Part shown: positions 12,936-23,182 of the stretch, piece after piece
How positions within the stretch are numbered: position 1 is the first letter of the stretch
Layout of the letters: each line of letters begins with the position of its first letter
Source of the DNA: Erinaceus europaeus
Lineage: Eukaryota; Chordata; Mammalia; Eulipotyphla; Erinaceidae
Reading direction: 5' to 3'
Assembly: GCF_950295315.1 (NCBI RefSeq)
Contig: NC_080170.1
Coordinates: 94,596,054 to 94,660,053, forward strand
Length of the DNA: 64,000 bases
Made by a program: the position numbers and the translations under genes
The notes under the pieces: model-generated
Seen by the model: only the letters and a program-made list of their open reading frames with translations
Told to the model about the DNA's origin: nothing
Database searches by the model: none

Positions 12936-13330
12936 TCCCCACTATAGTGGGTTAATTCAAATTCCTGTCTGGTCCCTCGAGATATTTGGGTATAAGAACT
13001 TTGGAGATAAATTTAAGGACCTGGGGATGTTATTATACTGGATTTAGTGTGAACCCTAACTCAGTGACTGACGTTCTTATGAGAAGATTCTAGGGCATAG
13101 AGACATAGAGGTCATGTGGAGATAAGGCAGAAACTGGAATGTCACAGCTCAAACTCTAAGGATTGCTAGGGCCAACTAGAAGTTAGTAAGGAAAGATACT
13201 TCTCTACTGTTTTCAAAGGAAACATGACTGTTGACACCTTGATTTCATATTTCTAGCCTCCAGAACTAAGCAGGAATAAATGTTTCTTACTGTGAGTACT
13301 CCCGCTCATTGTAATTTATTAAAGCCATAT
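12936..13330 (+). mobile_element. MLT1-like (MaLR) ancient LTR
   Basis: Diverged match to the end of mammalian MaLR LTRs. It contains 'gacaccttgatttcatattt', 'ctagcctccagaactaagc' and an AATAAA-like 'ggaataaatgtttctt', in the order expected for MLT1. Predates the SINE and L1 activity seen here. Confidence 0.65.
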
Positions 13331-15352
13331 CTGAAAAGCTAATGCATTGGACAAAACAAGTCTATTATCATAATCTGTTAATTCATGGGGACAAAGAGGT
13401 TTTTTTTTTAAATTTTTACATTCACAAGACCATAGGATAAAAGGGGTACAGTTCCACACTATTCCCACCACCAGAACTCCCTATCCTATCCCCTTTCCTG
13501 ATAGCTTACCTATTCATTTTTTTATTTAATTTTTTTATTATAAAAAGGAAACATTGACTAAACCACTGGATAAGAGGGTTACAACTTCACACAATTCCCA
13601 CCACTAGAACTCTGTAGCCCATCCCCTCCCCGATAGCTTTCCTATTTTTTAACCCTCTGGGAGTACAGACCCAAGGTCATTGTGGGGTATAGAAGGTGAA
13701 AGGTCTGGCTTCTGTAATTGCTTCCCCACTGAACATGGGCATTGACAGGTCGATCCATAATCCCAGTCTGCCACTCTCTTTCCTTAGTGGGGGAGGGCTC
13801 TGGAAGCGGAGCTCCAGGACACATTGGTGGGGTAGTCTGTCCAGGGAAATCTGGTCGGCATCATATTAGCATCTGGAACCTGGTGGTTGAAAAGAGAATT
13901 AACATACAAGGCCAAATAAATTGTTGACCAATCATGAACCAAAAGGATGGAATAGTGCAGATGAAGAGTTGGGGGTACTCCATTTTGTAGATAGCTAGTA
14001 GGCATATTTTAGTTATATTCCAAAGGGCCTATGGCTATACTAGTGTTTTTTTTTTTTGTTTTGTTTTGCCTGAGCCTGAAGTCTGATATATGCAGGTGGA
14101 TCCTAATTATTGTCTGGAGAGGTGATGTCATGGCTGGCAGAAGGACCAGAAAGCTGGATCAGAGAAGAGAGTAGCTCCCTAATATGGGCAAGGTGTATAA
14201 ATATTGTTGACTATAAACCCCATTGATTTGATGTGATCTGGGGCACATATTCAGCTTAGGAGCCTATGTGACCTCTGCATCCCTGTAGATCTGAGCTCAC
14301 ATTCTGTGGTCATAAGTAGGAACATTCCAAGCTGCCCCAATATCAGGACCCATCTTCCTCAGGTGTAGCATAGAGTATATTGTCCATCCTCCCTTTGGAG
14401 GATGGAACATTCTCTACCAATGTTGATCCAGGTTGAGGGCAAGGTCCTATGGGGGGCTCACAAAGGGGTCTATCGTGTTGTTCCTGATAGGAATGACTGA
14501 TAACAATGGAGAGAGGGATTTATTCGAGGTCTAGGCCTATCATGTCTGTTTGGGACTCTCAGGGCTCCTCGAATAGGGGCCCAGCTGATTGGGTGGCCTG
14601 ATAGTGACTAAAGGGTCATTGTTAAAGTATGCCAGTCTCTTGCCTTTATTCAGCTTTTGCAGTCCTTGCTTTGATGAGGTTAGCTTTGGAGTGAGTGAGA
14701 GAACTGTAAAAGGTGAGGAGGGTATCTAAGTCTAAGTAGACACTCTTTCATTATAAACTTTATATTGACTCACTACAGACTATTGTGTATTTTTGCTTTC
14801 AGGTATATATTTTGCCCTAATTTATGGATACATGTGAACATATGCTCTTACGGAACCTGGTCTATATCTAGGTTTTGGGATTTTGTTAGGAAGTGAGCCT
14901 CCCGGAATGGAATTTTAGAATACTATAAAATGAAAGGTCTCACCCGAGGAATGAGGATGAAGGGTTGACATTCCATGCCTGACATCTCTGGACACAGTCT
15001 GAAGTGAAGCATGCTGAGGTGGTACTCATTGCGTTGATTAGGTTGGGATCAGCGGATGCAATATCATTTGGTATGAATTGACAGAAGCATGCAGGAAAGT
15101 GAGGCCCACCCTAGAGGTTCCAGGACTGGGGGAAATATAGGCTCTAAAGAGGAAGTGGAAGGATCCTGCTGTCTTAGGGTTTAATAAGACAATAGATAGT
15201 TATTACTATAATCACATTATTTGGCAATTGGGTTAACTTTGAAATATCCCTTTGCTGTATCATACACAACATCACCATAGTTTATGTCCTTTGACATTAT
15301 TTGCATATAGCTGTGCTACCAGTTGCTTCTGTTCTTCCTGGTCTAAGCTTTT

Positions 15353-16980
15353 TTTTTCAGTTTTCTTTTTTTTAAATTTAATTTTTATTTAAGAAAGGCT
15401 AAATTAACAAAACCATAGGGTAGGAAGCATACAACTCCACACAATTCCCACCACCCAATCTCCATATCCCATCTCCTCCCCTGATAGCTTTCCCATTCTC
15501 TATCCCTCTGGGAGCATAGATACAGGGTCATTGTGGGTTGCAGAAGGTGGAAGGTCTGGCTTCTGTAATTGCTTCCCTGCTGAACATGGACGTTGACTGG
15601 TCGGTCCATACTCCCAGTCTGCCTCTCTCTTTCCCTAGTAGGGTGGGTCTCTAGGGAAGCAGAGCTCCAGGACACATTGGTGGGGTCTTCAGTCCAGGGA
15701 AGCCTGGCCGGCATCCTGATGGCATCTGGAACCTAGTGGCTGAAAAGAGAGTTAACATACAAAGCCAAACAAATTGTTGAGCAATCATGGACCCAAAGTT
15801 TGGAATAGTGGAGAGGAAGTGTTGGGGGGGTACGCACTGCAAACTCTAGTGTACTGCTTTCAGGTATATATTTTACACTAGTTTATAGATACGCGTGAAC
15901 ATATGCTCTCTCTCACAGAACCTGGTCTATATCTAGGTTTTAGGACTTTGTTAGAAAGTGATCCACCTGGGATGGAATTAGAGAATACTATGAAAGGAAA
16001 GGTCTCACCCGAGTAATGAAGCTGAAGGGTTGTCATTCCACACGTGAAGTCTCTGGACACAGTCTGAGCTGAAGCATGTTGAGGTGGCAATCGTTGTGTT
16101 GACTAGGTTGCGATTGGCTGATGCAATATTATTTGATATGGATTGGGAGAGGCATGTGGGAAAGTGGGCCCTATCCTAAGGTTCCAGGACTGGGGGAAAT
16201 ATAGGCTCTCTAGTGGATATGTGACATTCCTGCTGTCTTAGGGTTCAAAAAGACAATGGATAGTTAATGTTATCATCACATTATTTGGTAATTGGGTTAA
16301 CTTTGAAAAGTCCTTTTGTTAGGGTTTGCTGTATAGTACTCAGTATCTTGTAAATAGCTGTGCCACTGGTTGCCTCTGATCTACTTGGTCTAGGCTTTTG
16401 AGAGAGTCCGCATATCAAATACACAGCCTATATATTAAGAAGACTCAGTCTGTGTTTTAAAAACTTCGAGACATACAATTAATTTTCCCCCTTTCATATT
16501 AATTAACTAGTGATTTATATGACTACACTTTACTAGGAGTGTACATAAACACCATTCCCACCATCAAAAGACTGTGTCCCATCCCACCCACCCACTTGCA
16601 CCCACGCACCAGCCCAGGAAGCTGCATGTCAACCCCTCACCACAGGGTTTTTACTTTGGTGCCCTACTTTCAATTTAGTCAGATCCTACTTTTAGTTTTC
16701 CTTCCAGATCTTCTTTCTCAACTTCTGTTAATGAGTGGGATCATCCCATACTCATCTTTATCTTTCTGAACTTAGCTCACTTAACATAATTCCTTCTAGC
16801 TCTGTCCAAGATGAGTCAGAGAAGGTGGGTTCATTGTTCTTGATAGCTGCATAGTATTCCATTGTGTATATATACCACAGCTTTCTCAGCCACTCATCTG
16901 TTGTTGGGCACCTGGGTTGCTTCCAGGTTTTAGCTATTATGAATTGTGCTGCTATGAACATAGGAGTACACACCTCTTTT
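15353..16980 (-). mobile_element. 5'-truncated L1 nested in another L1
   Basis: Runs on the - strand from the end of ORF2 into a long 3'-UTR and an A-rich tail, seen as poly-T at 15353. It is bounded by a 14-bp direct repeat, TGGTCTAAGCTTTT, at 15339-15352 and 16981-16994. Removing the insert rejoins one continuous L1 3'-UTR. This shows directly that the 'aaccataggataagagggg' sequence family is the 3' end of an L1. Confidence 0.85.
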
Positions 16981-17306
16981 TGGTCTAAGCTTTTAAGAGA
17001 ATCAACATATCCAAGACTCAGCCTATGTATTAAAAAGCCTCAGTCTGTGTTTTAAAAAGTTTGAGACATTCTATCAATTTTTCCCCTGTCATATTAATTA
17101 GTGATTTATATGACTACAAATTGATAGGAGTGTACATAAACACCATTCCCACTACCAAAAGACTGTGCTCTATTCCCCCCCCTCCTTTCCCACCCCCAAG
17201 AAGCTGAACATCCACCCTCACCCTCAACCCAGGGTTTTTTTTCTTTGGTGCCCTACTCCAAATTCAGTCAAATCCTGCTTTGATTTTCCCTTTCTGTTCT
17301 TCTTTC

Positions 17307-17786
17307 TCAACTTCTGTTTATGAGTGGGATCATCCCATACTTATCTTTATCTTTCTGACTAAGCTCACTTAACATAATTCCTTCTGGCTCCATCCAAGAT
17401 GAGTCAGAGGTGGGTTCATTGTTCTTAATAGCTGTGTAGTATTCCAGTATATATACCTTGGGGTATATCCCTAGGAGAGGGATTATTGGGTCATATGGAA
17501 GGTCCATGTCTAGCCTTGTGAGAGTTCTCCAGACTGCTGCTCTCCACAGAGGCTGAACCAGTTTACATTCCCACCAGCAGTGCAGAAGTGTTCCTCTGTC
17601 CCCACAGCCTCTCCAGCATATGTTGCTGCTGTCCTTTTTGATGTATGCCATTCTTACAGAGGTGAGGTGGTATCTCAATGTTGTCTTTATTTGCATTTCT
17701 CTGATGGTCAGCAATCTGGAGCAATTTTTCATGTGTTTGTTAGCCTTTTGTATCTCTTCTATAGTGAATGTTCTATTCTGTTCTGG
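17307..17786 (-). pseudogene. L1 ORF2 C-terminal fragment
   Basis: Translation on the - strand shows the typical ORF2p C-terminal pattern: 'RCYHLT'-type lead, then [20 protein letters not shown], a PLW motif and 'IPLLGIYPK'. It lacks the endonuclease and RT domains, so it is non-functional. Confidence 0.8.
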
Positions 17787-17915
17787 AAGGTGGCTCAGCA
17801 GGAAGAGTGCAGGACTTAGATGTAGGAGGCCCACAGTTCAATCCCTTAGATCATAAATGCCAGAGAAAAGTAGTGCTGTATTCTCTTCTTTGTCAAAAAA
17901 TAAATACATACATTT
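17780..17915 (+). mobile_element. tRNA-derived SINE ('gtggctcagcaggaagagtg' head)
   Basis: The tRNA-like head is followed by a B-box-like CAGTTCAATCCC and 'gtagtgctgtattctcttc', with an AAATA-rich tail. A different head family from the GGGAGTCGGGCGG SINEs. Confidence 0.65.
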
Positions 17916-18460
17916 TAAAAAAATAAGAAGCACATAAATGGAATTCTTCCCCCGTGGCTTCTGCTTGACATTTACCCTTAGCAGTAGTTCAGTAAATGGG
18001 AAGTCAGAGTACTTCCTTCATCATTTCCTTTCCACTAGACTGACAATGTATATACTTATCTACTAAAGTTCACAGCTTCTCCAGGCAGCTCCCGTACTTC
18101 CCTTCTCTGATTCTCTTAGAACTGTGGTGGCCATTTCTTTGCCTTGCACCTTCAGACCTAAAGGCCTAGGTGTTATTGTTAGCTAGCAGTGTGCTGTCAT
18201 CCCTTGTTATTTTCTTTTCACCACTGTACAGAGCCCTGTTAGTAACTGCTTCTAAGTAACTTCGTTTTATGCATGCCATCTTCTTTCTGTTGAGACTCCG
18301 TGGATACACATGTCATGTATCTAGGAAGAGAGATGGAAATCTGGTGGACACAGCGGAGACTATTCACTACATCAAGAAGCAGCACTAGTGAAGTAGTGGT
18401 AGCAACTGCTGTAAAAGCCCAGATCGCACAAATGTTTTGCTTCCATTTTTTCCCTCCAAC
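17916..18460. other. Unique non-coding DNA
   Basis: Nothing recognised. Confidence 0.5.
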
Positions 18461-18461
18461 A

Positions 18462-18640
18462 GGAAGAGGAAGGAACATGAGCTCTGAGGCAAGATTCAAA
18501 TTCTAGTTCCCTCATTTATTAACTACAATAGAAACTTCCCTAAATCTCAGTTTCTTCACATACATAATGGGCTTCCCTTACTTGGGGTATTATGCTGAGC
18601 TACATTCAGAGAGATGATAAGTACTAAAAGAACGTGTGCA
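18462..18640 (+). repeat. MIR-like ancient SINE
   Basis: Order matches MIR: 'gattcaaattctagttccc', 'cctaaatctcagtttctt' and 'cacatacataatgggctt', the position of the conserved 'cctcatctgtaaaatgggg' core. Confidence 0.65.
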
Positions 18641-19315
18641 TGGTAGGCAGAATAATGCCTCCCAAAGGTTTCTCAGTCCTAATCCCTGGGAATCTGCAAA
18701 CATGTTACATTGTTTGGCAAAAGTGACTCTGAAGCTATGATAAAAGGTTACCAAATTTAAAATAGGAAGATTATCCTGGATTACTGGAGGAGTTGATCTA
18801 ATCATTTTGGCAGTTAAAAGTAGAGAAGGAAAGCAGAAGAGTCTGAGTTTCCCCATCAAAATGTTGCAGAATGGGAGGCAGACCAGATACAATGTCAACA
18901 TAAGAATTTAGTGTATACATCACTTGTACTTAGGTGTGTGGAGACTTTGCAGCAGCTGCACATAATGGCCTGGAAGAGGCAACTAGCTGCTAAGAGGCCC
19001 CTCCAGGTGGCAGCCAGCCTGGAAATGAGGGATCCCAGTCCTTAGACAGTTCTACCAACAGTCAGTTTTTCCAACCACCTGCTGGAACCTGGGGGAGGAT
19101 TCACTCACAGACCCTTTAGAAGACAAAATAACCAGACCATGCCTTGTTTGGGGCATCCTGGGAAACCAAGAACAGAGAACCCAGCTAAATTCAGTGGATT
19201 TCAGAGCTACGGAATAGGGAGATGATAAATGGGTGTTGTTCTAAGCCTCTAAATGTGTGGTAATTTGTTTCCATAGCAATAGACAGCATATACTAGCATA
19301 ATAAAGTCTTGGTAC
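18640..19315 (+). mobile_element. MLT1-like (MaLR) ancient LTR
   Basis: Begins 'gtaggcagaataatgcctcc', passes 'gaagattatcctggattact', and ends 'ttctaagcctctaaatgtgt', the arrangement of MaLR LTRs. Heavily diverged. Confidence 0.6.
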
Positions 19316-19937
19316 ATAGTATATACTTACTGGATGTATGTGATCAGTTCTCATATAGGAGAGTTAAGAAAGAAACAAATGAGTCTTCTCAGGTCCCCCA
19401 ATAGTATGTTCTCAAAGAAGTAAGCTTGCTGCAGTTTTCACAACCCAACCTAGAAGCTGGCTTTCTCCAGTGCTTTCAAGCTGTCTTGAGTTGTATCCTC
19501 TATAGGAGTAGCTAGCTGCCAGCAGCAGTAGCAGCAGGGGGAGGAGAAGGGAGTGTCATGCTTTTCCCTGATCCAGGCAAAAGAATCCCGACACACCTGA
19601 CATCCAGAAGGAAATTTACACCACATCAGACTGTCATCTCTCTGCTAGAGAGAGATAGCCTTTATCTGTAACCTTCAGTTCTGGTCCTACCATCCTTCTA
19701 CTATGAGGCTGTTTCTGTTTCTCATATTTGCCTGACTTGAAGAGCAGGCAAGAGAGATTATTTCCTGCTGCTGAGGTCTGCCTTCTGTTTTCCTAAACCT
19801 AATCCATCTCTTCAAATCACACATCAGTATCTTCCAAGTGCTTAACCAGTCTTTGCGCAGAGAGCACAACCCCCTCCCCCAATACTATTCAGTTTTATTT
19901 GATTACTGGGACCCCTATGCTTTGATAACTGGGTTAA
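19316..19937. other. Unique non-coding DNA
   Basis: Nothing recognised. Confidence 0.5.
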
Positions 19938-19992
19938 GTCTACGTCCATACCACCCTGAACACGCCTGATCTTGTCTGATCCCGGAAGATAA
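19938..19992 (+). pseudogene. 5S rRNA fragment
   Basis: The first half of vertebrate 5S rRNA is recognisable: GTCTACG.CCATACCACC followed by CTGAAC.CGCC.GATCT and GTCTGATC.CGGAAG. The match stops at about position 55 of 120, so the internal promoter and the 3' half are missing. Several C-to-T changes at CpG sites suggest an old retrocopy. The flanking 'aactgggttaa' occurs on both sides (19927-19936 and about 19991-20001) and could be its target duplication. Confidence 0.75.
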
Positions 19993-20940
19993 CTGGGTTA
20001 AACTGAAAGAATGTCCTAAGACATTCTGAGCCAAGTATCAGAGATGTGGGTCCCTCTGCATGCAGTCGTCTATGAAGAATACAAAGAGTAAGAGATAATG
20101 GGCTGTACTTTGGGTACAGACACACACCTCTACCTTCACCTAACAAACTGCAGGACAACCCACAGTGATCCCCCACGTCTCTGTACCAGTATGTTGTGAG
20201 AATTTGGGGAATAATTTCCATCTTTTATGAAGGAGGAGGCCTATTTCACAGTAAAAAAGATGTTGATGGTAATTCTTAATACTGATTATTATGGCATACC
20301 AGACACTGCTCTATGTAACTGGAAAAAGTATTAACTAGTTAAATTAACAAGGCAATTTGAAGGGATATTTCTATTACAAATGAGAAAATCAGGGCTCAGA
20401 AAGATAATTTATTCAAGATTAACTGGTAGTAAGCAGAAGGAGTTTGTAATTCAAACCAAGGCCAAAGCATTTCTGTATGCTACATATTACAAGATTGCTC
20501 TTGGTTGATTCAAAATACACCAAGCCCTTAGATTTTGACTAGAGGCTAGGGGGATAAGAGGCAGATTTGTGGAAAGAAATTAAGATACTTTACAAGCAGC
20601 ATGAGCAAAGTGTAACAGAAGATTTAGCTAGATTAGCAAAGAGGTTTGGTGGAGGGTTAGTATAAAGAGGAGAAGCAGAGTTGAGAAAGCTTTCTTGGAA
20701 GAGGTAATTTTTTGATGTTAAACTTTAAAGATGAATTAGAATTCTCTGGGCTAAAGAAAAAAAAGGGAAATGTAAGGAAGAACATATAAAAATGAAAGCA
20801 CAGCAGTACTGAAATACAGAGGTGTGTCAAAGTAGAATAGTGCCAGCACAATGACGTCCGTGACTACTACTGTAAAGTGATTGCCCATGGAACAGAAGGT
20901 TGTTTGGATCACACTGGCCTATGTTTAATATACAAGAATG
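19993..20940. other. Mostly unique DNA with one MIR
   Basis: Contains a MIR listed separately at 20278-20470. No gene seen in the rest. Confidence 0.5.
20278..20470 (+). repeat. MIR-like ancient SINE
   Basis: Shows 'ccagacactgctctatgtaa', 'aaatgagaaaatcagggctc' and 'actggtagtaagcagaagga' in the order of a MIR read on this strand. Confidence 0.7.
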
Positions 20941-20944
20941 TGTG

Positions 20945-21160
20945 GGGCCAGGCTGTGTGCACCCAGTTAAGCACACATATTACAATGTGCAAGGACCTGG
21001 GTTCAAGTCCCTGACTCCCACCTGTAAGGGGACAGTTTCATGAGTGGTGAAGCAGGGTTGCTTGTAGCTCTCTGTCTCTTTCCTTCTCTGTCTTCCCTTC
21101 CCCTCTCAATTTCTTTCCACCTCTTTCCAATAAAAAATAAATAAAATATTAAATAAAAAA
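20945..21160 (+). mobile_element. tRNA-derived SINE
   Basis: A-box-like 'acccagttaagcacacatat', B box GGGTTCAAGTCCC, a CT-rich body and an 'aataaaaaataaataaaa' tail. Confidence 0.9.
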
Positions 21161-21346
21161 TATCTTTAAAAATTATAAAAAGGAGCATTAAAAAAACTGT
21201 TAAAGACATTAAGAAAAGGGATTGGTAAACCAAAAATTGGAAGTCAGTGATGCTAAGAACCTTTGATATGCCAGCTAAGCTTCAGGGATAATTTAATTGT
21301 TCTGTTCACAGAAATTTTCTGAATATACCTTTATTCTGGATACTTT

Positions 21347-21629
21347 GTTATATATATATTAATATTTATTTATTTTCCCTTTTGTTGCCCTTGTTGTTTA
21401 ACAATGTTGTGGTTATTGATGTCATCATTGTTGGATAGGACAGAGAGAAATGGAGAGAGAAGGAGAAGATGGGGGGGAGAGAAAGATAGACACCTGCAGA
21501 CCTGCTTCACCGCTTGTGAAGTGACTCCCTTGCAGGTGGGGAGCCGGGGGCTGGAACTGGGATCCTTACTCTGGTCCTTGCACTTTGTGCCACATGTGCT
21601 TAACCCGCTGCACCAATGCCTGACTCCTC
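21347..21629 (-). mobile_element. Young tRNA-derived SINE with target duplication
   Basis: Antisense copy of the GGGAGTCGGGCGG family. It is flanked by the perfect 11-bp repeat CTGGATACTTT at 21336-21346 and 21630-21640, so it is a complete, fairly recent insertion. Confidence 0.95.
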
Positions 21630-21640
21630 CTGGATACTTT

Positions 21641-22066
21641 CTAAGGCACTGAAATAAAGATATAGTTCCTGCCTTTGAGAAGTCCATTCACTCACTCACT
21701 CTTTCATTCATCCTTTTAACAATCATTTGTTATCTACCTAGTATATACAAGGTAATGGGCGAGTTGTGAACATGACATCTATGGTTCATATCCTCTCAGT
21801 AGGTGTATACTCTAGGCAGGAGTAACTATTAAACAGGAAGATAGTTACATTAACAGATAATTTAATATGGTACCTGATGTGCACCATGCTTAACTGAAAT
21901 ACAAAGAGCATTCAACTTATACTGGAGCTCTCTTGAGGCTTGGTTTACTGTGGCATCTTTTACCATGCACCCACTTCTATAAAAAAGTGCATCTGGCCCT
22001 ACACAAAGTACAGGCATGTACAACTGCGAGCCAGCTCTCAGGAGTAACAGAAGACAATGCATGGCA
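21641..22066. other. Unique non-coding DNA
   Basis: Nothing recognised up to the ERV target duplication. Confidence 0.5.
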
Positions 22067-22072
22067 CTGTAT

Positions 22073-22116
22073 TGTTGGTATGCTTCTAGTTCTGCTTCTG
22101 GGATCCCTTCTGTTAA
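22073..22116 (+). repeat. Inverted LTR terminus at the left end of the provirus
   Basis: Begins TGTTGGTATGCTTCTAG, which is the 5' start of the LTR as read on the - strand at 23176, but here it lies on the + strand. The match ends after 'cccttctgtta'. A normal provirus would show the other LTR end, starting TGTCAGTC, at this position. Confidence 0.85.
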
Positions 22117-22261
22117 AGTTAATGTTTACCAAACTTCAAACACACACATAAACATGGTCTTCAATACACAAGAAGAAAAACTTTTGTTAGGAAGACATGT
22201 CATTTTAAACATGAATTTAGATCTGTACTGTCTTAGTTGTTCGGGGTGTGCGTTGTCCGGC

Positions 22262-22436
22262 ACTGGTCTCTTGTCCAGCTTCACCTCCAGGAAGTGCAGG
22301 GTGGGATCACTGCATGGATGTCTGCATATTTTAGCTCCTCTGCCTTCAGAGCCGAGCTGGGGATCTCGGCCAGGGGGCCCAGTCCCAGCAGGGAGCCCAC
22401 GGTCTCTGGATGGTCTGGGATCTGCTCAGACTTCAT
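22262..22436 (-). pseudogene. JDP2: JDP2-like N-terminal coding fragment inside the ERV
   Basis: On the - strand an ATG at 22436-22434 opens a 51-codon frame. Its pattern (QIPD, GSLLGLGPL, then SSAL..EELKYADI) is that of Jun dimerization protein 2, a bZIP repressor of AP-1. JDP2 continues with a LHFLEVKL..KRP segment. That segment is present here in another frame after a small deletion and a one-base loss, so the reading stops early at 22281. Similarity ends after KRP, before the basic region and leucine zipper, so no DNA-binding domain remains. The neighbouring GC-rich 22440-22640 could be the captured 5' UTR. Recognition is from memory of the mammalian protein; the related ATF3 does not share this N-terminus. 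Confidence 0.75.
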
Positions 22437-22585
22437 AGCAGGAGGGCGGGTGGGCTGGCCGTGCAGAGAGCGAGGGCCGAGGCGCCCCGAGGCGGGAGCC
22501 AGGATGGGCTGCAGCTCTGCCTGCCATGCCCGCCGGCCTTCTCCCGGCGGCCAAGCAGCGTGGAGGGATCCCACACCCAACGCCC

Positions 22586-22596
22586 TGAGTCACGTG
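22586..22596. promoter_or_regulatory. Composite AP-1 / E-box motif
   Basis: TGAGTCACGTG overlaps a consensus AP-1 site (22586-22592) and a CACGTG E-box (22591-22596). It lies in the GC-rich part upstream of the JDP2-like start. Presence is seen; function is unknown and chance occurrence is possible. Confidence 0.4.
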
Positions 22597-22777
22597 GAGG
22601 CGAGCAGGCTCCGGCGGGCAGAAACCAGAGTGTGAAGAGCAAAGTGTTCCAGAGACAGAGAAACTGTCTCATGAAGAAAGGGCAGAGGCCTTTGGAAACC
22701 TCTTCATAAGCAGAAAAGCAGCCCATAGTGGATAGGTAGCCAAAAGGCTTCACTTATCTGGAAGATGGGCAGGTCAG

Positions 22778-22795
22778 GCCCCATGTTGGACGCCA
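22778..22795 (-). other. Retroviral primer-binding site, tRNA-Lys type
   Basis: On the - strand TGGCGTCCAACATGGGGC follows the LTR end by two bases. It differs at two positions, both C-to-T or G-to-A, from the primer-binding site complementary to tRNA-Lys(1,2) used by betaretrovirus-like and ERVK elements. It fixes the sense of the provirus. Confidence 0.85.
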
Positions 22796-22797
22796 TT

Positions 22798-23176
22798 TGT
22801 CAGTCAAAGTTCAGGGCGCCAGTATGCCGGGCTAGCTTCGCAGTGGGAGACAGACGACCAGGGACACATGGCTGAGCGGAGAAGCAATATTTCTTTATTC
22901 ACGAGCGAACAGTTCAAAAACTAATCTAATCTAATCACAACCCAATTCTGTCCTGCTTCTCTCTCCTCTAGCAGAAGAGTCAGGAACCAAGGAAGTATGT
23001 AGGATAGGGGGTGGGGAGAAGGAAGAAGTGCGAACTAGCAAGGACTAAACCAAAATCTCCCAGAGGCAGGGGGAGTGAGACCAAACCAATGTAACAGAAT
23101 GACCATGTAAATAGACCATAATGTCTAGCAATGTAACAGAAGGGATCCCAGAAACAGAACTAGAAGTATACCAACA
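22798..23176 (-). repeat. 5' LTR of the provirus (379 bp)
   Basis: On the - strand it starts TGTTGGTATAC and ends TTTGACTGACA, with AATAAA at 22899-22894. It aligns along its whole length with the solo LTR at 46953-47330, so both belong to one family. Confidence 0.9.
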
Positions 23177-23182
23177 CTGTAT

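Larger units (their letters stand above)
13401..17786 (-). mobile_element. L1 copy, antisense, split by a younger L1
   Basis: 3'-UTR sequence at about 13.5-15.34 kb continues at 16995-17786 as further 3'-UTR and the C-terminal part of ORF2. The interruption is the L1 at 15353-16980. At the low-coordinate end another roughly 110-bp L1 3' tip (13404-13512) abuts it, so at least three L1 insertions are stacked. The reading frames here are UTR shadows except the ORF2 piece. Confidence 0.8.
22073..23176 (-). mobile_element. Defective endogenous retrovirus carrying a host gene fragment
   Basis: The insert is bounded by the perfect 6-bp repeat CTGTAT (22067-22072 and 23177-23182), typical of class II (ERVK-type) integration. 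Reading the - strand: a complete 379-bp LTR, a two-base spacer, a tRNA-Lys-type primer-binding site, about 140 bp of leader, a GC-rich stretch, a segment resembling JDP2 codons 1-50, about 140 bp of unidentified sequence, and finally about 44 bp of LTR terminus in the opposite orientation. No gag, pol or env is visible in the roughly 680-bp interior. It therefore looks like a transducing, replication-defective provirus, not an ordinary deleted copy. Confidence 0.8.

Noticed and set aside
22073..22116. The left LTR piece as an independent old solo-LTR fragment
   Set aside because: It begins exactly at the LTR terminus and abuts a CTGTAT identical to that beyond the right LTR, which argues for one integration event.
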